From NCBI GenBank assembly GCA_012934845.2, contig WNNJ02000616.1:59838-123837 (forward strand): 64,000 nt of DNA. Direction: 5' to 3'. The translations under genes were made by a program, and so were the position numbers. The notes under the pieces were generated by a model that was not told where the DNA came from, did no database searches, and saw only the letters and a program-made list of their open reading frames with translations. Numbering within the stretch: the first letter of the stretch is position 1; each line of letters begins with the position of its first letter. Of this stretch, positions 44,986 to 57,250 are shown one piece after another. Source of the stretch: Pomphorhynchus laevis (Eukaryota > Acanthocephala > Palaeacanthocephala > Echinorhynchida > Pomphorhynchidae).

Positions 44986-46690
44986 AACCAACACGCCGCC
45001 TTCCGACCGAACCATCCAGGGACTTTTACCCCTCCCCCGAAGAATCCAGTAGATACGGACTATGTTCGGTAATCTCGAGATGATATGCTTGAGAAATCTT
45101 AGTCTTTGCTCTGGGGAACGTCCTATTGAAAAGAAGACTAATCCCTCCCATTCAATGACAGATGCTAAGTCCGTTTCAAGGCCCACCTAGCTTTCTTCAG
45201 GATATGTTTGAGTATATCCAGGTCAGCTTTCGCTGACCAGCTCACCGTAATTATGAACACCAGGTATTTTACTTGACTTGTGAAGGTAGAGAGTGGTTGA
45301 GGCAGCAAAATTGAGGAAAGTACTAGTATCTTAAGCTTTTTTTGTAGGGGCGCCATGAAATACGACCACCAGCGATTTAGAGGAGTTGAGAACAAGATTG
45401 GATATGGGTAGCTGGTCTTTTAATCTTAAAAAGAAACGGCTGATGTCCGAAACCATCTTTGCACATGCGTCCAGATAACAGGGCTGTGGTATCATCAGCG
45501 TATACCACTATATGTTGATCACATTAAAATGGTTTAAACATAACAATTGAGGCAGCAAGATATAAGATAGGAGAAAGTAGGGAACCTTGAGGCACACCTG
45601 CAATAGGGTTGAACTGACGTGTATCAGGGTCGTCTTCATATAAGTATCTCTTGGTATACAACAACATTTCCACCCTGTTAAGAATTCTCGCAGGCAACCC
45701 AAGGGACCTGAGAGAAGAGATAACGAAAGGAATGGAAATGCGGTAAATCAGCAGAAAATCAAGAAAAACAGTCACAACAAGCTGATGACTATTATCTTGA
45801 CAAAACTGATGTACTTCACCTATAGCAGTATGGATCGAGCGATCTTTTACGTACCCATGAATACGTGGTGGGATTAAATTTCACTTAGATGGTCGCGGAT
45901 TTTATGCGCAAGCGCCTTTTCATAACTGGAGATGAGGGAGTTTTGAATCGAGATGGGCCGCAGATCATTAGGACATCAAATCAATTTTTTTTGGTATAAG
46001 AGCACGACGGCTAATATTAACGCCAGCAATATCGGACGGGGAGGCTAATAGCATTGTGATGACGACCTCCTTTCTCTGACTGTATGTCAAAAGCTTACAG
46101 ACCGAGTGCAGAGTGGCGTGTGGGTTCAGGAGGTGCTCGGAAGTGGCCCTTACGAGTTTATTATATCTGTGACTGATAAGTCCCTGCTCCTGAAGTCACA
46201 CCAAGGCGGGATTGGTTGGGGATATTAAGTGGCTCTATAACTATGTAGGGATAGTGACTTCTTCAAACCTTTGTCAAGGCCTATGCTATCGATCTAACCC
46301 AGTGATCTATCCTTCCAGCAGACAAACTTCTCTGTCTTGAATATCTTCCAAAATGAAGACAGAAGGATTAAGGCGAGCAATATTCATTCTATCCCTGCTC
46401 AGCTGGAATCTATATCCAGTGCTTCAGCATTTATTCGAGAAGTCATGTCTGGTAGAAACAGAGATATTGTGAAGGTGTAACATTTTAGCTGGGACCTTGA
46501 TTTTTGTTGGATTAAGATTGTATAAATGACCTTTATAGGTAATCGAAAGTAACGTGGTAGCTTGCGATGAGAAGTAGGAATTATATTCGGTCAAACTCTC
46601 ATTCCCAATTCAGGAGGAAGAGTTGGATAGCTGCCTGAAAGAAGGCCACTCTGATAGGATCAAAGTGGAACCTCCTAAGCAGCGTATCAT
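44986..46690 (-). mobile_element. I/Jockey-like LINE (copy H3), broken
   Basis: Minus-strand relative of H1 and H2 covering the linker and the reverse transcriptase: LLYTKRYLYEDDPDTRQF and GVPQGSLLSPILYLAASI (45,775-45,524), VVYADDTTAL near 45,520-45,490 (catalytic motif), then palm/thumb remnants (45,395-44,983). It extends further 3' than H1 or H2 and so defines the 3' half of the family. Several frame breaks; 5' truncated near 46,690. Confidence 0.8.
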
Positions 46691-46711
46691 CATTAACATC
46701 CGATTTTAGTA

Positions 46712-48000
46712 TTTGACCTTTATTATTCCAATACATACCAAAGCCAAAAGGCTATTCAGGCAGAGTCCAAAAAAGGAAGAAAAGCAAATAGTCAGTCAAC
46801 GTAGCTAATTAGGGTATTCCAGTGGTAGTGTTGAATGGTGGCATTGTTCAGATATCCATTTGTAGCATCGTGATTTAAACATTCTCAAACTGGGGGCTGC
46901 AACGACTTCCTCAGGCAACGAATTCCACATGTTAATTCCACTCCTCGAGAGTCTATACACTTTCGGTAATCTGTTAAATCCAAATTTATACAAGACTGCT
47001 ATGTCCCCGCAACTTACATACCCGCCTAGTGATTAAATTGGTTGGATAACCCACCGCATCATTCGACATATGCCATAGACATAGCATTTCTAAGGATATG
47101 AACCTCTCACGTACCGACAATATGCCAATACGACTTAGACGTACATAATAGTCAATATCACTTAAACCAATATAGAGCCTCGATCCGCGCCTAAGAATAG
47201 AATCCAGGTCTTAGTTCTAGCTTAGTGACAGGAAAACAAGCCTGAATGCAGTACTCCAAGTGTGACCTGACGAGGGAGATGAATAACCTCTTGAACATAT
47301 GACAGCTTAACTGATGAATGCACTTTTAATACAATATAACGCCCTAGTAGCTTTACCTAGAAAGAAGTCGGTGTTCAACTTTGTTTTCAAGGATCTATAA
47401 ACAATAATCACTAAATCCTTATGATGAGAGACTTCCTTCAAGGCAATATCTCCAATATAGTACCTTAGAGTTTCAATAGGGCGACCTAGTTGCATGAGGA
47501 CACATTTATCAACATTCAAAGTCCGGTAGAATCGCACCACTTGATCAGAGATTTTAGATCATTTTGTAACGATATTCGATCAGCAGGACTTCTAATGATC
47601 GACCAAATCTTTAGATCATCTGCAAAGGCTAGATGAGAGCATGATAAGCGGAGTAGCAGATCATTAATAAAGATTATTAAGAGCAGTGGGCCAAACACTG
47701 ATCCCTGCGGCACGCCAGAATTAACACTCACCGAATAAGAAAACGAACCCCAACACAAACTCGGAAAGACCTATTCGATAGAAATTGCCTGACCCGCTCA
47801 CAAATATATGAATGGAGTCCATAGTTATACAGTAAAGACACTATGGCGTCGTGTGGTACCCTATCAAAAGCTTTCGAAAAATCAAGGAATACTGTATGAA
47901 CCTGAAACCCAGCCCCCAGAGCATCAGCCCATTTTTCACGCGCAGTTAGTAGGTTAGTAAGGCATGAACGTCCGATCCTGAAATCATGTTAAATAGTTTA
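46712..48000 (-). mobile_element. CR1-like LINE (copy J), 5'-truncated
   Basis: Minus strand: RIGRSCLTNLLTAREKWADA and VFLDFSKAFDRVPHDAI (about 47,990-47,850), SGVPQGSVFGPLLLIIFIND and FADDLKIW (47,758-47,516), a thumb fragment (47,540-47,307), and the tail RLPKVYRLSRSGINMWNSLP (46,993-46,805). The 3' end has the AGCC-tttt-GGCT hairpin and an AATAATAA tail near 46,715. It lacks the endonuclease; frameshifts divide it. Confidence 0.83.
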
Positions 48001-48283
48001 GCATGGTTTAACATGCTTAAATCCCTCTAGGTAGGGATCTTAATATTAATTTTTATTTTTAATTTTTAATTTTTAAATTTCACAATAACATTTTCTTAGG
48101 AAGAACTTTACTTGAAAACAGCGTATTTCTCCTGTATAGATTTGTGGTTTGATTTATAAAACATTGATTCTACAAGTATTATTTCGCCTTACGATTCCTT
48201 TTCGTAGTATTTTAATTTCAATTAAAAAAATTTTGAATAATTTTAAATTTAAACAATAATATTAAATAATACATTTCGTAAGT
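48001..48283. other. AT-rich spacer
   Basis: Low-complexity A/T-rich sequence with no coding signal. Confidence 0.35.
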
Positions 48284-48720
48284 GTATCGAGTGCTCTTTC
48301 GTCTCCGTCGCTTCAACCACACATTCATATATCTTGCTTAACTCTCCTGGCCCACCATCCACATCCGCATTAAACTCCGTCTTCTCGTTACTTTTCGTCT
48401 CATCGATGTCATCTCCCCATCATTCATCAACCTTCCTTTCTTAGACGACACTCGCTCTATCTCGCTATCACTGTGTTCACGTCATTCCCACTTACTATAC
48501 GTTCCCAATTACTCCAACAACTATGGTCTCCGATCCTTCCTCGTCGCCGCTTCACTCGCCTGGAATCAACTCCCTCTCGACGTCCGCCGCGCTCCCTCTT
48601 TTATCACATTCAAACACCTCCTCCGTTCACACCTTCTCGACACATGATTTACATTTTTGTTGTGGTCATGTAAGCTTGCGCTAGCACGCATTTACCACGT
48701 TAAAATAAATCTTTTTTTTT
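48284..48720 (+). mobile_element. L2-like LINE 3' end fragment
   Basis: Plus-strand match to 642-1,050 (reverse), from CGAGTGCTCTTTCG to the C-terminal tail AASLAWNQLPLDVR and the 3' end GTTGTGGTCATGTAAGC, finishing with AAAATAAATC and a T-run at about 48,720. Strongly 5' truncated. Confidence 0.82.
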
Positions 48721-49521
48721 GTTTTTTTAATGCATGATAACATTGTTCTGTATAATTTTGTAAACATTCGATAAATGTTTTTTGCCATATTATGTCTGTT
48801 TTGATCAAATAATTGATTGCAGTTCCACCATATAAGTAGTAAATTATAAAGTTTTACTATAATATAAAGGCAGCGAGAAAGTAATTATTAATTATAAGAT
48901 TTCGAGTTTGTGGTGAAGACACTCTAAAGATGTTAAGGATTAAGTATATATGTTAATATGATCAGGTTAAGAGTTCCGGGCTAAAGGAACGGCAACGGAG
49001 TAAAATTGACTACCGAATTTTGATGAGTATTTATTTGCCTTATTATATAACCAACTTTTTATATTATCTTCAAGTAGTGGAATAGCAATTGTTTTTTATG
49101 TATTTCGTATAAACTTAGTCTGTAATTAGTAATAATTTATTTAAACCTTTAGATATTTGTTGACTATGGCTGTTTAAAAACTTTATAAATGCTAAAAACC
49201 ACGATACGAAATATTTATTGAAAGAATTTTAATACTTTTATCTAATGGGCCATATGCATAGGTAATATGTGGTCTTAATATTAAATTCAATGATAATGCA
49301 TTCTAGTGTTTTGTTACCTTCTTCGATCGATCTGCAGTTACAACCAATTCATAAAAAATTAAAGAATTATCGTAAAAATTTAAAGTGCTTTCACAACAAA
49401 ATTAAATCTGCCGTACAGAGTTTGAAATCTGTACCTTCTTCGTCTTCTGATTTCACAGGTTGCTTGTCCATAATTCCTTAATATTTTAATTTTTTATAAT
49501 TTAGTCCTTAGTAAATTTCAG
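48721..49521. other. AT-rich interval, possible host non-coding DNA
   Basis: No retroelement recognised. A plus-strand frame at 49,269-49,481 (IHKKLKNYRKNLKCFHNKIK) is helical and basic and might be a host exon, but its frame does not connect cleanly to the exon-like pieces that follow. Confidence 0.3.
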
Positions 49522-49681
49522 CTATATGCCGAGCTGTTACCCAACAACAAAAACAAGGTTAGTTTATATTCTAAATGCCAGATCTCAAATTTATCAATAA
49601 TTATTTAATTTGTTTAGTTTGTGCTTAAACTTGCGGAGAATCTGGCACACCGATTACGACTTTGTGATCGCTTGTACAACG
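49522..49681 (+). other. two exon-like pieces of an unknown host gene
   Basis: Two small open blocks each with good splice-like borders: 49,522-49,557 (AATTTCAG before, AAG^GTTAG after; LYAELLPNNKNK, in phase 0) and 49,618-49,681 (TTGTTTAG before, AACG^GTAATT after; FVLKLAENLAHRLRLCDRLY, phase 0). They are in compatible phase with each other. I do not recognise the protein. Chance splice motifs are common in AT-rich DNA. Confidence 0.25.
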
Positions 49682-49810
49682 GTAATTTAGATATTACGAA
49701 TTTAAATTCATGAGTTTGTAATTTATTTTTTTATTCGCAAATTAATAGGAAATTTATCCAAATTCAGTAACTGCAATTTAAATTTAGCACTTTCTCTTTA
49801 ATTTAATTTT

Positions 49811-49968
49811 TATTATTATAACATACAAGACTATAGCTATGCAGCTGTTTTGTCTGCTCACGGTAAAACCAATTTTATGTCAGCAAAAACTTAATCCGGA
49901 TACAGAATATTGAAATTAGAATATGTGCAAAGACATGTAATTAGCGTTTTCTTGAAATGCACTCTATT
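49811..49968 (-). mobile_element. 158-bp 3' fragment of the LINE A/B family
   Basis: Matches 52,618-52,775 with one or two mismatches. It begins exactly at the LINE 3' end (TATTATTATAAC on the plus strand) and stops at 49,968 where LINE K begins, 5' end to 5' end. It could be an independent heavily truncated insertion or one half of a duplication around K. Confidence 0.85.
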
Positions 49969-50789
49969 CTCTACACTAATTAGTCAATGTTCTGAGCTTG
50001 AATAATATCTACTAGTTGGCGATTTTAATATACCCTCAGCTGGTCACATCGGGAATTATGTTTTGGATAGTAGTTCTTCCAAGTCAGATGCGGATTTGTG
50101 GAATTTTCTTACAAATGATCTCATGTTAGAGCAACATGTGCAGTCGCCCACCAGATTCGCGCAAAACCAGGAATCTTTCTAGATTTGGTATTTTCCAAAT
50201 TAATTACAAGTGTGGGTAATATGAGCTATCAGAGTCCTATTGGATTGAGCGATCATTGCATGATCTTATTCAATTATTTTTCTAGGTGTATGATCCCAAA
50301 ACTGGAAAATTTGATAGTGTCGAAAAGATCTTGGCAATAAATTGATGAAGACTCATTACGAGAGGCGGCACTAAGAACATCATTCAACTGTGCGAGTGAA
50401 GACATTGAGGTAAGGTGGCATGTTATTGAATCAGGTTTAGTAGCTCTTGCAGATAAGTTTGCACCACTCCGTAGATTACCAAAAAGTAAAGCTAAATACC
50501 CTCCTTGGTTTGACACTGAATTGCGATATGCTATCAAACATAGGAATCGTCTATTTGAACTAAGCCGTCATCAGAATAATTTTAAAAAGCGGTATACAAT
50601 GTTCCGAAATTTCGTCAATCGCCTTAAGATTACAAAAAGGCAAAGTTTTGAAGATCAAGAAGCTTTACAAATTGATACATAACCAAACATTTTTGGGCTT
50701 TTGTGAAAGGATCCAAATCTCTGCTACCAGCTATTTTATCTTAAAGAGACGGTAACACTCGTGTAACATCGCCAGACAGCATTGTAGAA

Positions 50790-51945
50790 GTGTATGCATC
50801 CGCTTTTGAGCTGACACCAGATGCTTTCTCTAGCATATGTGGAGATGCAGCATCACAACAGGTAGAAATTGGTTCTCCAGTTTTAACGATAACAGCACAT
50901 GAGGTTTTTGTTGAATTGGCTAGGTTATCTAGATCATCAGCGGCAGGCCCCGATGATATTCACCCCCAACTTCTTAAGTTACTTGCTCCTGTTCTGGCTG
51001 AGCCATTAGCCTCCATATTTGAGATGAGCTTGCGCATTTCAAAGTTACCTGCTGCCTGGAAAAAAAGCGATTGTAGTACCAATTTATAAAAATGGTGAAA
51101 AAGATGATCCGAATAACTATAGGGCAATAAGTCTAACTAGTGTTGTATGCAAAGTGATTGAGCGCATACTAAACAGACGCATATATGATCATTTGAGTTC
51201 GCTAAGAATTCTCAATAATGCACAGCATGGATTTCGCCCTAGGAGTTCATGTCTTACAAACTTATTACATGCTCGTGAAGATTGGGTTGGACATGTTGCT
51301 AATGGGTACTGTATCGACGTAATATTTCTTGACTTTAGTCGGGCTTTTGATAGGGTGCCCCACAAAATGCTAATTTCCACCCTTGAGTCTTATAAAGTCA
51401 ATCGCTCCATTATAAGCTGGATTCAAGATTTTCTTAAAGATAGATCCTTTGCTGTTCGTGTAGGTCAATGCCTATCGTCTTATCGTCCTATCACCTCAGG
51501 AGTACCACAGGGATCAGTCTTAGGACCCTTGTTGTTTAACATATTTATAAATCAGCTACTAGATTTAATTGAGGATTGTAGTGTTTTAGCTTTTGCCGAC
51601 GATGTAAAGGTATGGAAATTGATTAAAACCAACAAGGATCGAAATGACTTTCAAAATATCCTAAACATTGTTTATCGATGGTCTTTAAACACTGGAATTA
51701 CATTAAATATTAAAAAGTGTGCACATATGAGATTAGGTAATGGCAATGTGAGTCAAGAATATTTTATTGGCGATGAGTTTGTTGTTTCCACGCAGTCCAT
51801 TCTGGATCTTGGTATAATTATTCAAAACAATCTGAAAACACGTACTTACACTGATAGGATTTGTAACGCAGCAAGAAGAATGACCTATATTGTCAAAAAT
51901 TGCTTTAAAGATTTATCTCCCGTTTTGTGTTGTGCGTTTATATAA
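50790..51945 (+). pseudogene. LINE K reverse transcriptase
   Basis: Frames 50,790-51,089 (RSSAAGPDDIHPQLLKLL, fingers) and 51,154-51,945. In the second: QHGFRPRSSCLTNLL (residues 25-38), VIFLDFSRAFDRVPH (56-70, motif A), SGVPQGSVLGPLLFNIF (115-131) and LAFADDVKVW (145-154, catalytic), then LGIIIQNNLKTRTYTDRI (thumb). All catalytic aspartates are present. A frameshift in an A-run near 51,065 separates the two frames. Confidence 0.9.
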
Positions 51946-52423
51946 TGCTCTTATAAGACCGATATTAGAATATGTGTCGCCTGCAGTCTTTCCGTGTACG
52001 CGTACAGAACTTGATCAATTAAAGCGCATACTTCGACGGTTTACGAAATTATGTCCTCAGGTACGATATCTTCCCTATGAGGCACGAATAAAAAGTTTGA
52101 ATATGCCGACAGTGCGTGAAAGGTTCCTTCTTTTCGACCTTCTAGCTATGTATCGACTAGTTAATAAAGATGAAAATTTTATAGCAAATAGAGTTGAACT
52201 CAATGAACGGGATGGACGTAGAGGGCACTCGAAAGTACTAGTAGTACATGATCACGGAAAATACCCTCGTCATTTCCGACTGTCTCATCGAGCGGTGAAT
52301 ATTTGGAATCGTCTTCCAGTTGATGTCGTTGCGGTGCATACAATCAATGAATTTAAATCCAATATAAAGAACTGGATTCGAAATGAGAACGAGTGGTGGT
52401 TGCTGCAGTACCCATGGTTCTGA
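51890..52423 (+). pseudogene. LINE K C-terminal domain
   Basis: A 177-residue frame with ALIRPILEYVSPAVFPCTRT, LKRILRRFTKLC, RGHSKVLVVHDHGKYPRHFR and LSHRAVNIWNRLPVDV, the C-terminal sequence typical of CR1-like proteins. It is offset by one frame from the reverse transcriptase at about 51,940. Confidence 0.85.
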
Positions 52424-52520
52424 TATATATACTGAACGATTTTTTTGATTTTTTTCTTGTATTTATTTGTTTTTTATGTGAGCGGTCAAAACAGCCTTAT
52501 GGCTATGACCTGTAATAATA

Positions 52521-52617
52521 ACTATTGGTACCGATAGAAAGGAACAACCTATTTAATACCTTCCTTCACAATTTCGCGGACCAATACAAAAAGAGAATCT
52601 TATTTAACGCCATAAGA
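52521..52617 (-). repeat. shared 3' flank of LINE copies A and B (B side)
   Basis: Inverted counterpart of 44,537-44,636, between the tail of K and the tail of copy B. It is the outer limit of the A/B inverted duplication. Confidence 0.85.
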
Positions 52618-55600
52618 TATTATTATAACATACAAGACTATAGCTATGCAGCTGTTTTGTCTGATCACGGTAAAACCAATTTTATGTCAGCAAAAACTTA
52701 ATCCGGATACAGAATATTGAAATTAGAATATGTGCAAAGACATGTAATTAGCGTTTTCTTGAAATGCACTCTATTTGATATGTTGATGATATTCTCGGGA
52801 AGTTTGTTCCAAAGCCTCACTGCTCGATGAGATAGGCGATATAGTCTTCCGAGTTTGCCGTGATGCAGGGTCCTCACAGTAAGAGAGTGACCTCGTTTAG
52901 TAGTTCGCTGGCTTTGCTGAATACAGTCGACCGGGAATCCGTCACACTCGAATAACATATCCCTAAAACATAAAATATCAAGACATACTATACTAGTACG
53001 GACTGAAGGAACTCCTTTATTGCGCAAGCGGTCCTTATAAGGCAATTTACTGAGGGAATGGCACGATCTCGTCAACCTACGGAGGACATTTTCATGATCA
53101 TTCATCTCACCACGTATACATGGAAATACTGCAAGGATACAATATTCAATAATAGAACGAATAAGTGAATTGTTATTATTTTAAGACAGAAAGCCGATAG
53201 ATTACAAAAACACCTCCGGACCACATAGCAAAGTTTTCTGGTCGTTTGGATGATTCTGTCCGTGTTTAGACGACTCTTCAATGACTCGTAACAAGTATTC
53301 CCAAATTTATTGTGCATTGTACCTGCGTAATTGTCTCGGCACCTAAATTATATCTGAAAGAAAATTTCGTATGTCCTAAGTGCATGTGGCAGCACTTTGA
53401 TATATTTAACATCAGTCCTGTCTCATTACTTCACCTAACAATATTATCTAAATCTTCCTGGAGCAGAAAACAGTCATGATACGATTGAATGCACCGTCAT
53501 AACTTGAGGTCATCCGCAAACGCTAGGATTTTGAATTTCAGTCTTAATAACAGATCCGAAAAGAAAATGTTGAACAGTAAAGGGCCGAGAACCGTACCTT
53601 GTGGCACTCCGGCACAAACATGACGTTGTGAAGAAACACTACTGCCTAGCCTGACTTGATATGACAGACCCTTCAAGAACGAACTAATCCAACGAACTAC
53701 ATGGGGATCGATACCGTATTTAGCCAAAACTAATAGCAGAGGATCATGTGGTACTCGGTCAAACGCTCGGCTAAAATCGATAAAAATTACGTCGACTTCA
53801 CACCTATCCGATACTACATCTGCCAAATTTTCACGAGCCATAATTAAATTACTGAGGCATGATCGACCAGTGCGAAATCCATGTTGAGAAGGGTGCAAAA
53901 GTTTAAATCTATCCATATGAGAAGTTATGTATTTATGCACGAATCTTTAAAGGCATTTACATACAACGCTTGTCAGACTTACAAGACGATAATTGGACGG
54001 GTCTTCTCTGTTTCCTTTTTTTGTATATAGGAGTAATGTGAGATCGCTTCCACTTATCAGGAATGTATGATGTACAAAGAGATATTTTAAACATCTCTGA
54101 TAATGGGAATGCTTGCAGGTCATGGAGTTTTTGAAGAATAAAAGGATGAATGTCGTCCGACCCAGCCGACGTGTAACAAGATAATTTACGCATTTTCCGT
54201 GATACCTCTGCTGGAGAAATTAATGGCATATGGGAGACGAATGTCTCAGGAGTTTGGGCTGGACGAAAATCTGTAATTGGAGTGGGACAAATAAGATAAA
54301 GGCCTTTACCAACATACTCACAACTTCATCAGGGTCTCTTGTAATCTTACCGTCATGGGTCAAAAGGGAAATTGGTGGAATAACTTTTCTACTTTTATTT
54401 ACATAGCTCCAGAACGGCTTGGAAGAAACTATATAATTCCAGGATTTTCGATTCGTGATTTTGCCTCTTCAACAATTTCATGTAGTTGAAGCGACGACGA
54501 TACTGTAGATATTCTAACCGAAGTGCCTGATTATTTAGAGATGATTTAAAGAGTTTATTCCGTTTTCTTAAAAGTCCCACTAACTCATCGTCAAACCAAG
54601 CAGGCTTGCGTTTAGCAAGGTTTTGTAAGGGTTTCAATGGAGCGACGCAGTCTGTGATATTTTGAGTGAAGCTGATAACGTATCCCACTGACATTAGTAT
54701 CCCAGTGACATTACTATTGTGACATTACTAGTCCAGTGACACTAGTCCATTACTATCCCAGTAACATTACTAGTCTTCACTATTGTGAAGGCCCCTTATA
54801 TTATTCGAATGAGTCTTCACAATAGTCTTCACTATTGTTAAGACTCATTCTAACTGTGAGCGTACGTAATAAATCAATATCCACTTTGTACCAGTTACGT
54901 TGCAGATGTTTAGTTTCGGCAGGGGATACATTGGCAAGAGCACTAGTAGTAAACTTAATGACAAGATGGTCACTAAGACCTATGGGAGGATCATATTGAA
55001 TATAATGGACATCTAGTAGAGATTTACTAAAAACTAAATCTAGCAAGGAAGAACTATGTCCTATAAACCGGGTTGCCTAAGTTACGTGTTGTATAAGAGA
55101 TAGATCATCAACGATAAAGTTCCATAATTCGGTATCTAAATAGCATCCATGTTGATGACATTCGAATAAGGTATTCCCTGTTATATTAGGAATATTTAAG
55201 TCTCCAAGAAGGATAAAATTTGACGACTTTGTGAGATCAGTAAGATACTTAATTAAACTTGGTGATAAGCAAGATAAGCGTGGAGCACGATAGCATACAC
55301 AAATGGTCATGGTGATGTCACCTGATTCTATCATTAAAGAAAGTAACTCCATTCGTCCGACGCAATATGACATGGAGTTCCTTACGATAATTCTGTTAGC
55401 GACGTAAAAGGCAACTCCACCACCTCTACATTTATCATGTCGGTCTGTTCTAAATAATGAGAAGCCAGGGATGGCAACACAGGCATCACTAATCCCACTG
55501 TGAAGCCAAGTTTCAGTAATTGCAAAAATCGACATATTGCTGTTTGACAAATAACAACTAAACTCATCAAACTTCGAAACTAAGCTGCGAACGTTAGAAC

Positions 55601-57108
55601 GTGAAATTTTTAGATGTCTACTACTATTCTTTGAAGTCTCATCCAGGACACCATGGAATGAAATTAAGTCACCTAAGACGCTACACCGTGAGTATTTAGG
55701 ACTAACTTCTCCCAACGTATAAATGGACGTCGTCGGACCACCTGAAAATTTCGGATACAGAGATCATTTTCACCTTGTTGATGCCTGTCGTTTAGTTCTT
55801 TTTTAGCGAGAGATAGTTGTTCGCGCTCTTCAACCGATATATCCTTATATATTCGCACAGAATTACCCATTAGTCTATAAGCTCTACTAAGGATAATATT
55901 AGCTTGATCATTTGAAGCACATACCAATCGAAGCAGTCTATTTCTACCATTATCATACTTTTTACCGATTCTATGAAGGGCCAATACCTCCAAGGATTCT
56001 GCTAAATGTTCCTCTCCATCTAGTAAAATACTAGACAAGATATTTCTCACTGAAAGAACGTCGTCATTCACACGGTTTTGAGAAATTACGGATTTGGACT
56101 TGTTGATATTAGCGAAAATTACACATCTTAATCTGTTTAGGTTAGATCTCGGCCCCTTATATTATTCGAACGTGCGGGCCGGTCAGGTGTCTGCACCAGA
56201 TAACTTGCCGCAGGAGAGACTCTACTCAACGGGGAAACAGAAGTCGTAGACTTGTTTAGGTAAGTTGCTGCATCAGCGCGTGTAGATCGTGTTGTTGTAC
56301 TTGGATAGATCGTGCTGTAGCACAAGGTCCAATTGCAATAGTGATAGATTCCAATACAAGCTCAAGGTTGCCATTTTGTCTAACAAAGTGGTTGGGACTA
56401 TGTGGCGAGAAAATTCTTGCGTGAGTAAGGGATGTCCTACTCAAGTTCGACCGAACGGATACCGGGTAACTAGAAATGTTGCACTCGCATGAAGTACACG
56501 GATTCGTTGAAATATGAGCATTATCTCTTCTTGCTACAGGTAATACAAGTCTTTCATGGTCACGTTTATCAGATCTAGAATCGGTGTCCGGGGAAATTGT
56601 CATGTTTGCAACATCATTACCAGGTACAACATACTCCGATTATCCTGGATATACCACTGGGTGAGATGCTTTAAGGTGGGTCAATGCACAACAGAAGCCG
56701 CAGATGAATTTGCAACTCAGATATTTGGACATGCTGGACGATTTAACCTTCAGTACTGTCCAAACATCACAATCATCAGTGTAGCATCCAACTTCCACTT
56801 GGGTGTAGGAAGAATCAGAATCATACTCCATCTTCTTTGAGCTAGACTTTTTAGGACGTCCCATTGACTATTTAATACTGAATTTCTATACATAGCTTGT
56901 AAGTAGTTGTAACAAAAGAATTCTTTATCCCACAATAATCTAGAATGTATGATATCTCTTTAAAATGTTGTATAGATCGTTGTATAGATCGTTGTATAGA
57001 TCGTTTTAAGAAGATCGTTGTATAGATCGTTGTAACAAGATCGTTGTATCGATCGTTGTATAGATCGTTGTACGAAGATCGTTGTATAGATCGTTGTAAG
57101 ATGTATTG
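52618..57108 (-). mobile_element. CR1-like LINE (copy B), inverted twin of copy A
   Basis: Mirror image of 40,095-44,536 with about 99% identity by eye: ORF1 frames 56,864-56,640, 56,603-56,256, 56,071-55,673; endonuclease 55,715-55,077; linker 54,694-54,395; reverse transcriptase 54,229-53,497; C-terminus 53,317-52,698. All frame boundaries and stops coincide with copy A. Only a handful of residues differ (for example Phe/Ser in the endonuclease start and two residues in the first ORF1 frame). The 5' repeat array (56,966-57,107) is longer than in A and the 5' flank is different. Confidence 0.92.
56966..57107 (-). repeat. 12-bp tandem repeat at the LINE B 5' end
   Basis: About eleven imperfect units of TGTATAGATCGT with TTTTAAGAAGATCGT and GTAACAAGATCGT variants; longer than the arrays of copies A and C. 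Confidence 0.88.
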
Positions 57109-57250
57109 TATGTATATTAGATTGTAAATAGTTTATTAAGCAGTCAGGAAAGTTCAAACTTGTATGAACTTTGATCTGATTTAGCACTTTCTTTTATTGT
57201 TTATCTTTATAATTAATGAAGATTTATCTTTAATAAAGAATATTAATTAC

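Larger units (their letters stand above)
49969..52512 (+). mobile_element. CR1-like LINE (copy K), best-preserved reverse transcriptase
   Basis: 5'-truncated inside the endonuclease (LLVGDFNIPSAGHIGN at about 50,010, IGLSDHCMILF at 50,245). Then a linker with PPWFDTELRYAIKHRNRLF, reverse transcriptase (50,790-51,945) and C-terminal domain (51,890-52,423). The 3' end has poly-T, a hairpin (GGTCA 52,484 with TGACC 52,510; AGCC-ttat-GGCT inside) and TAATAATAA. Frame breaks are few: in the endonuclease/linker, near 51,065 and near 51,940. It appears the youngest of the CR1-like copies. Confidence 0.9.
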
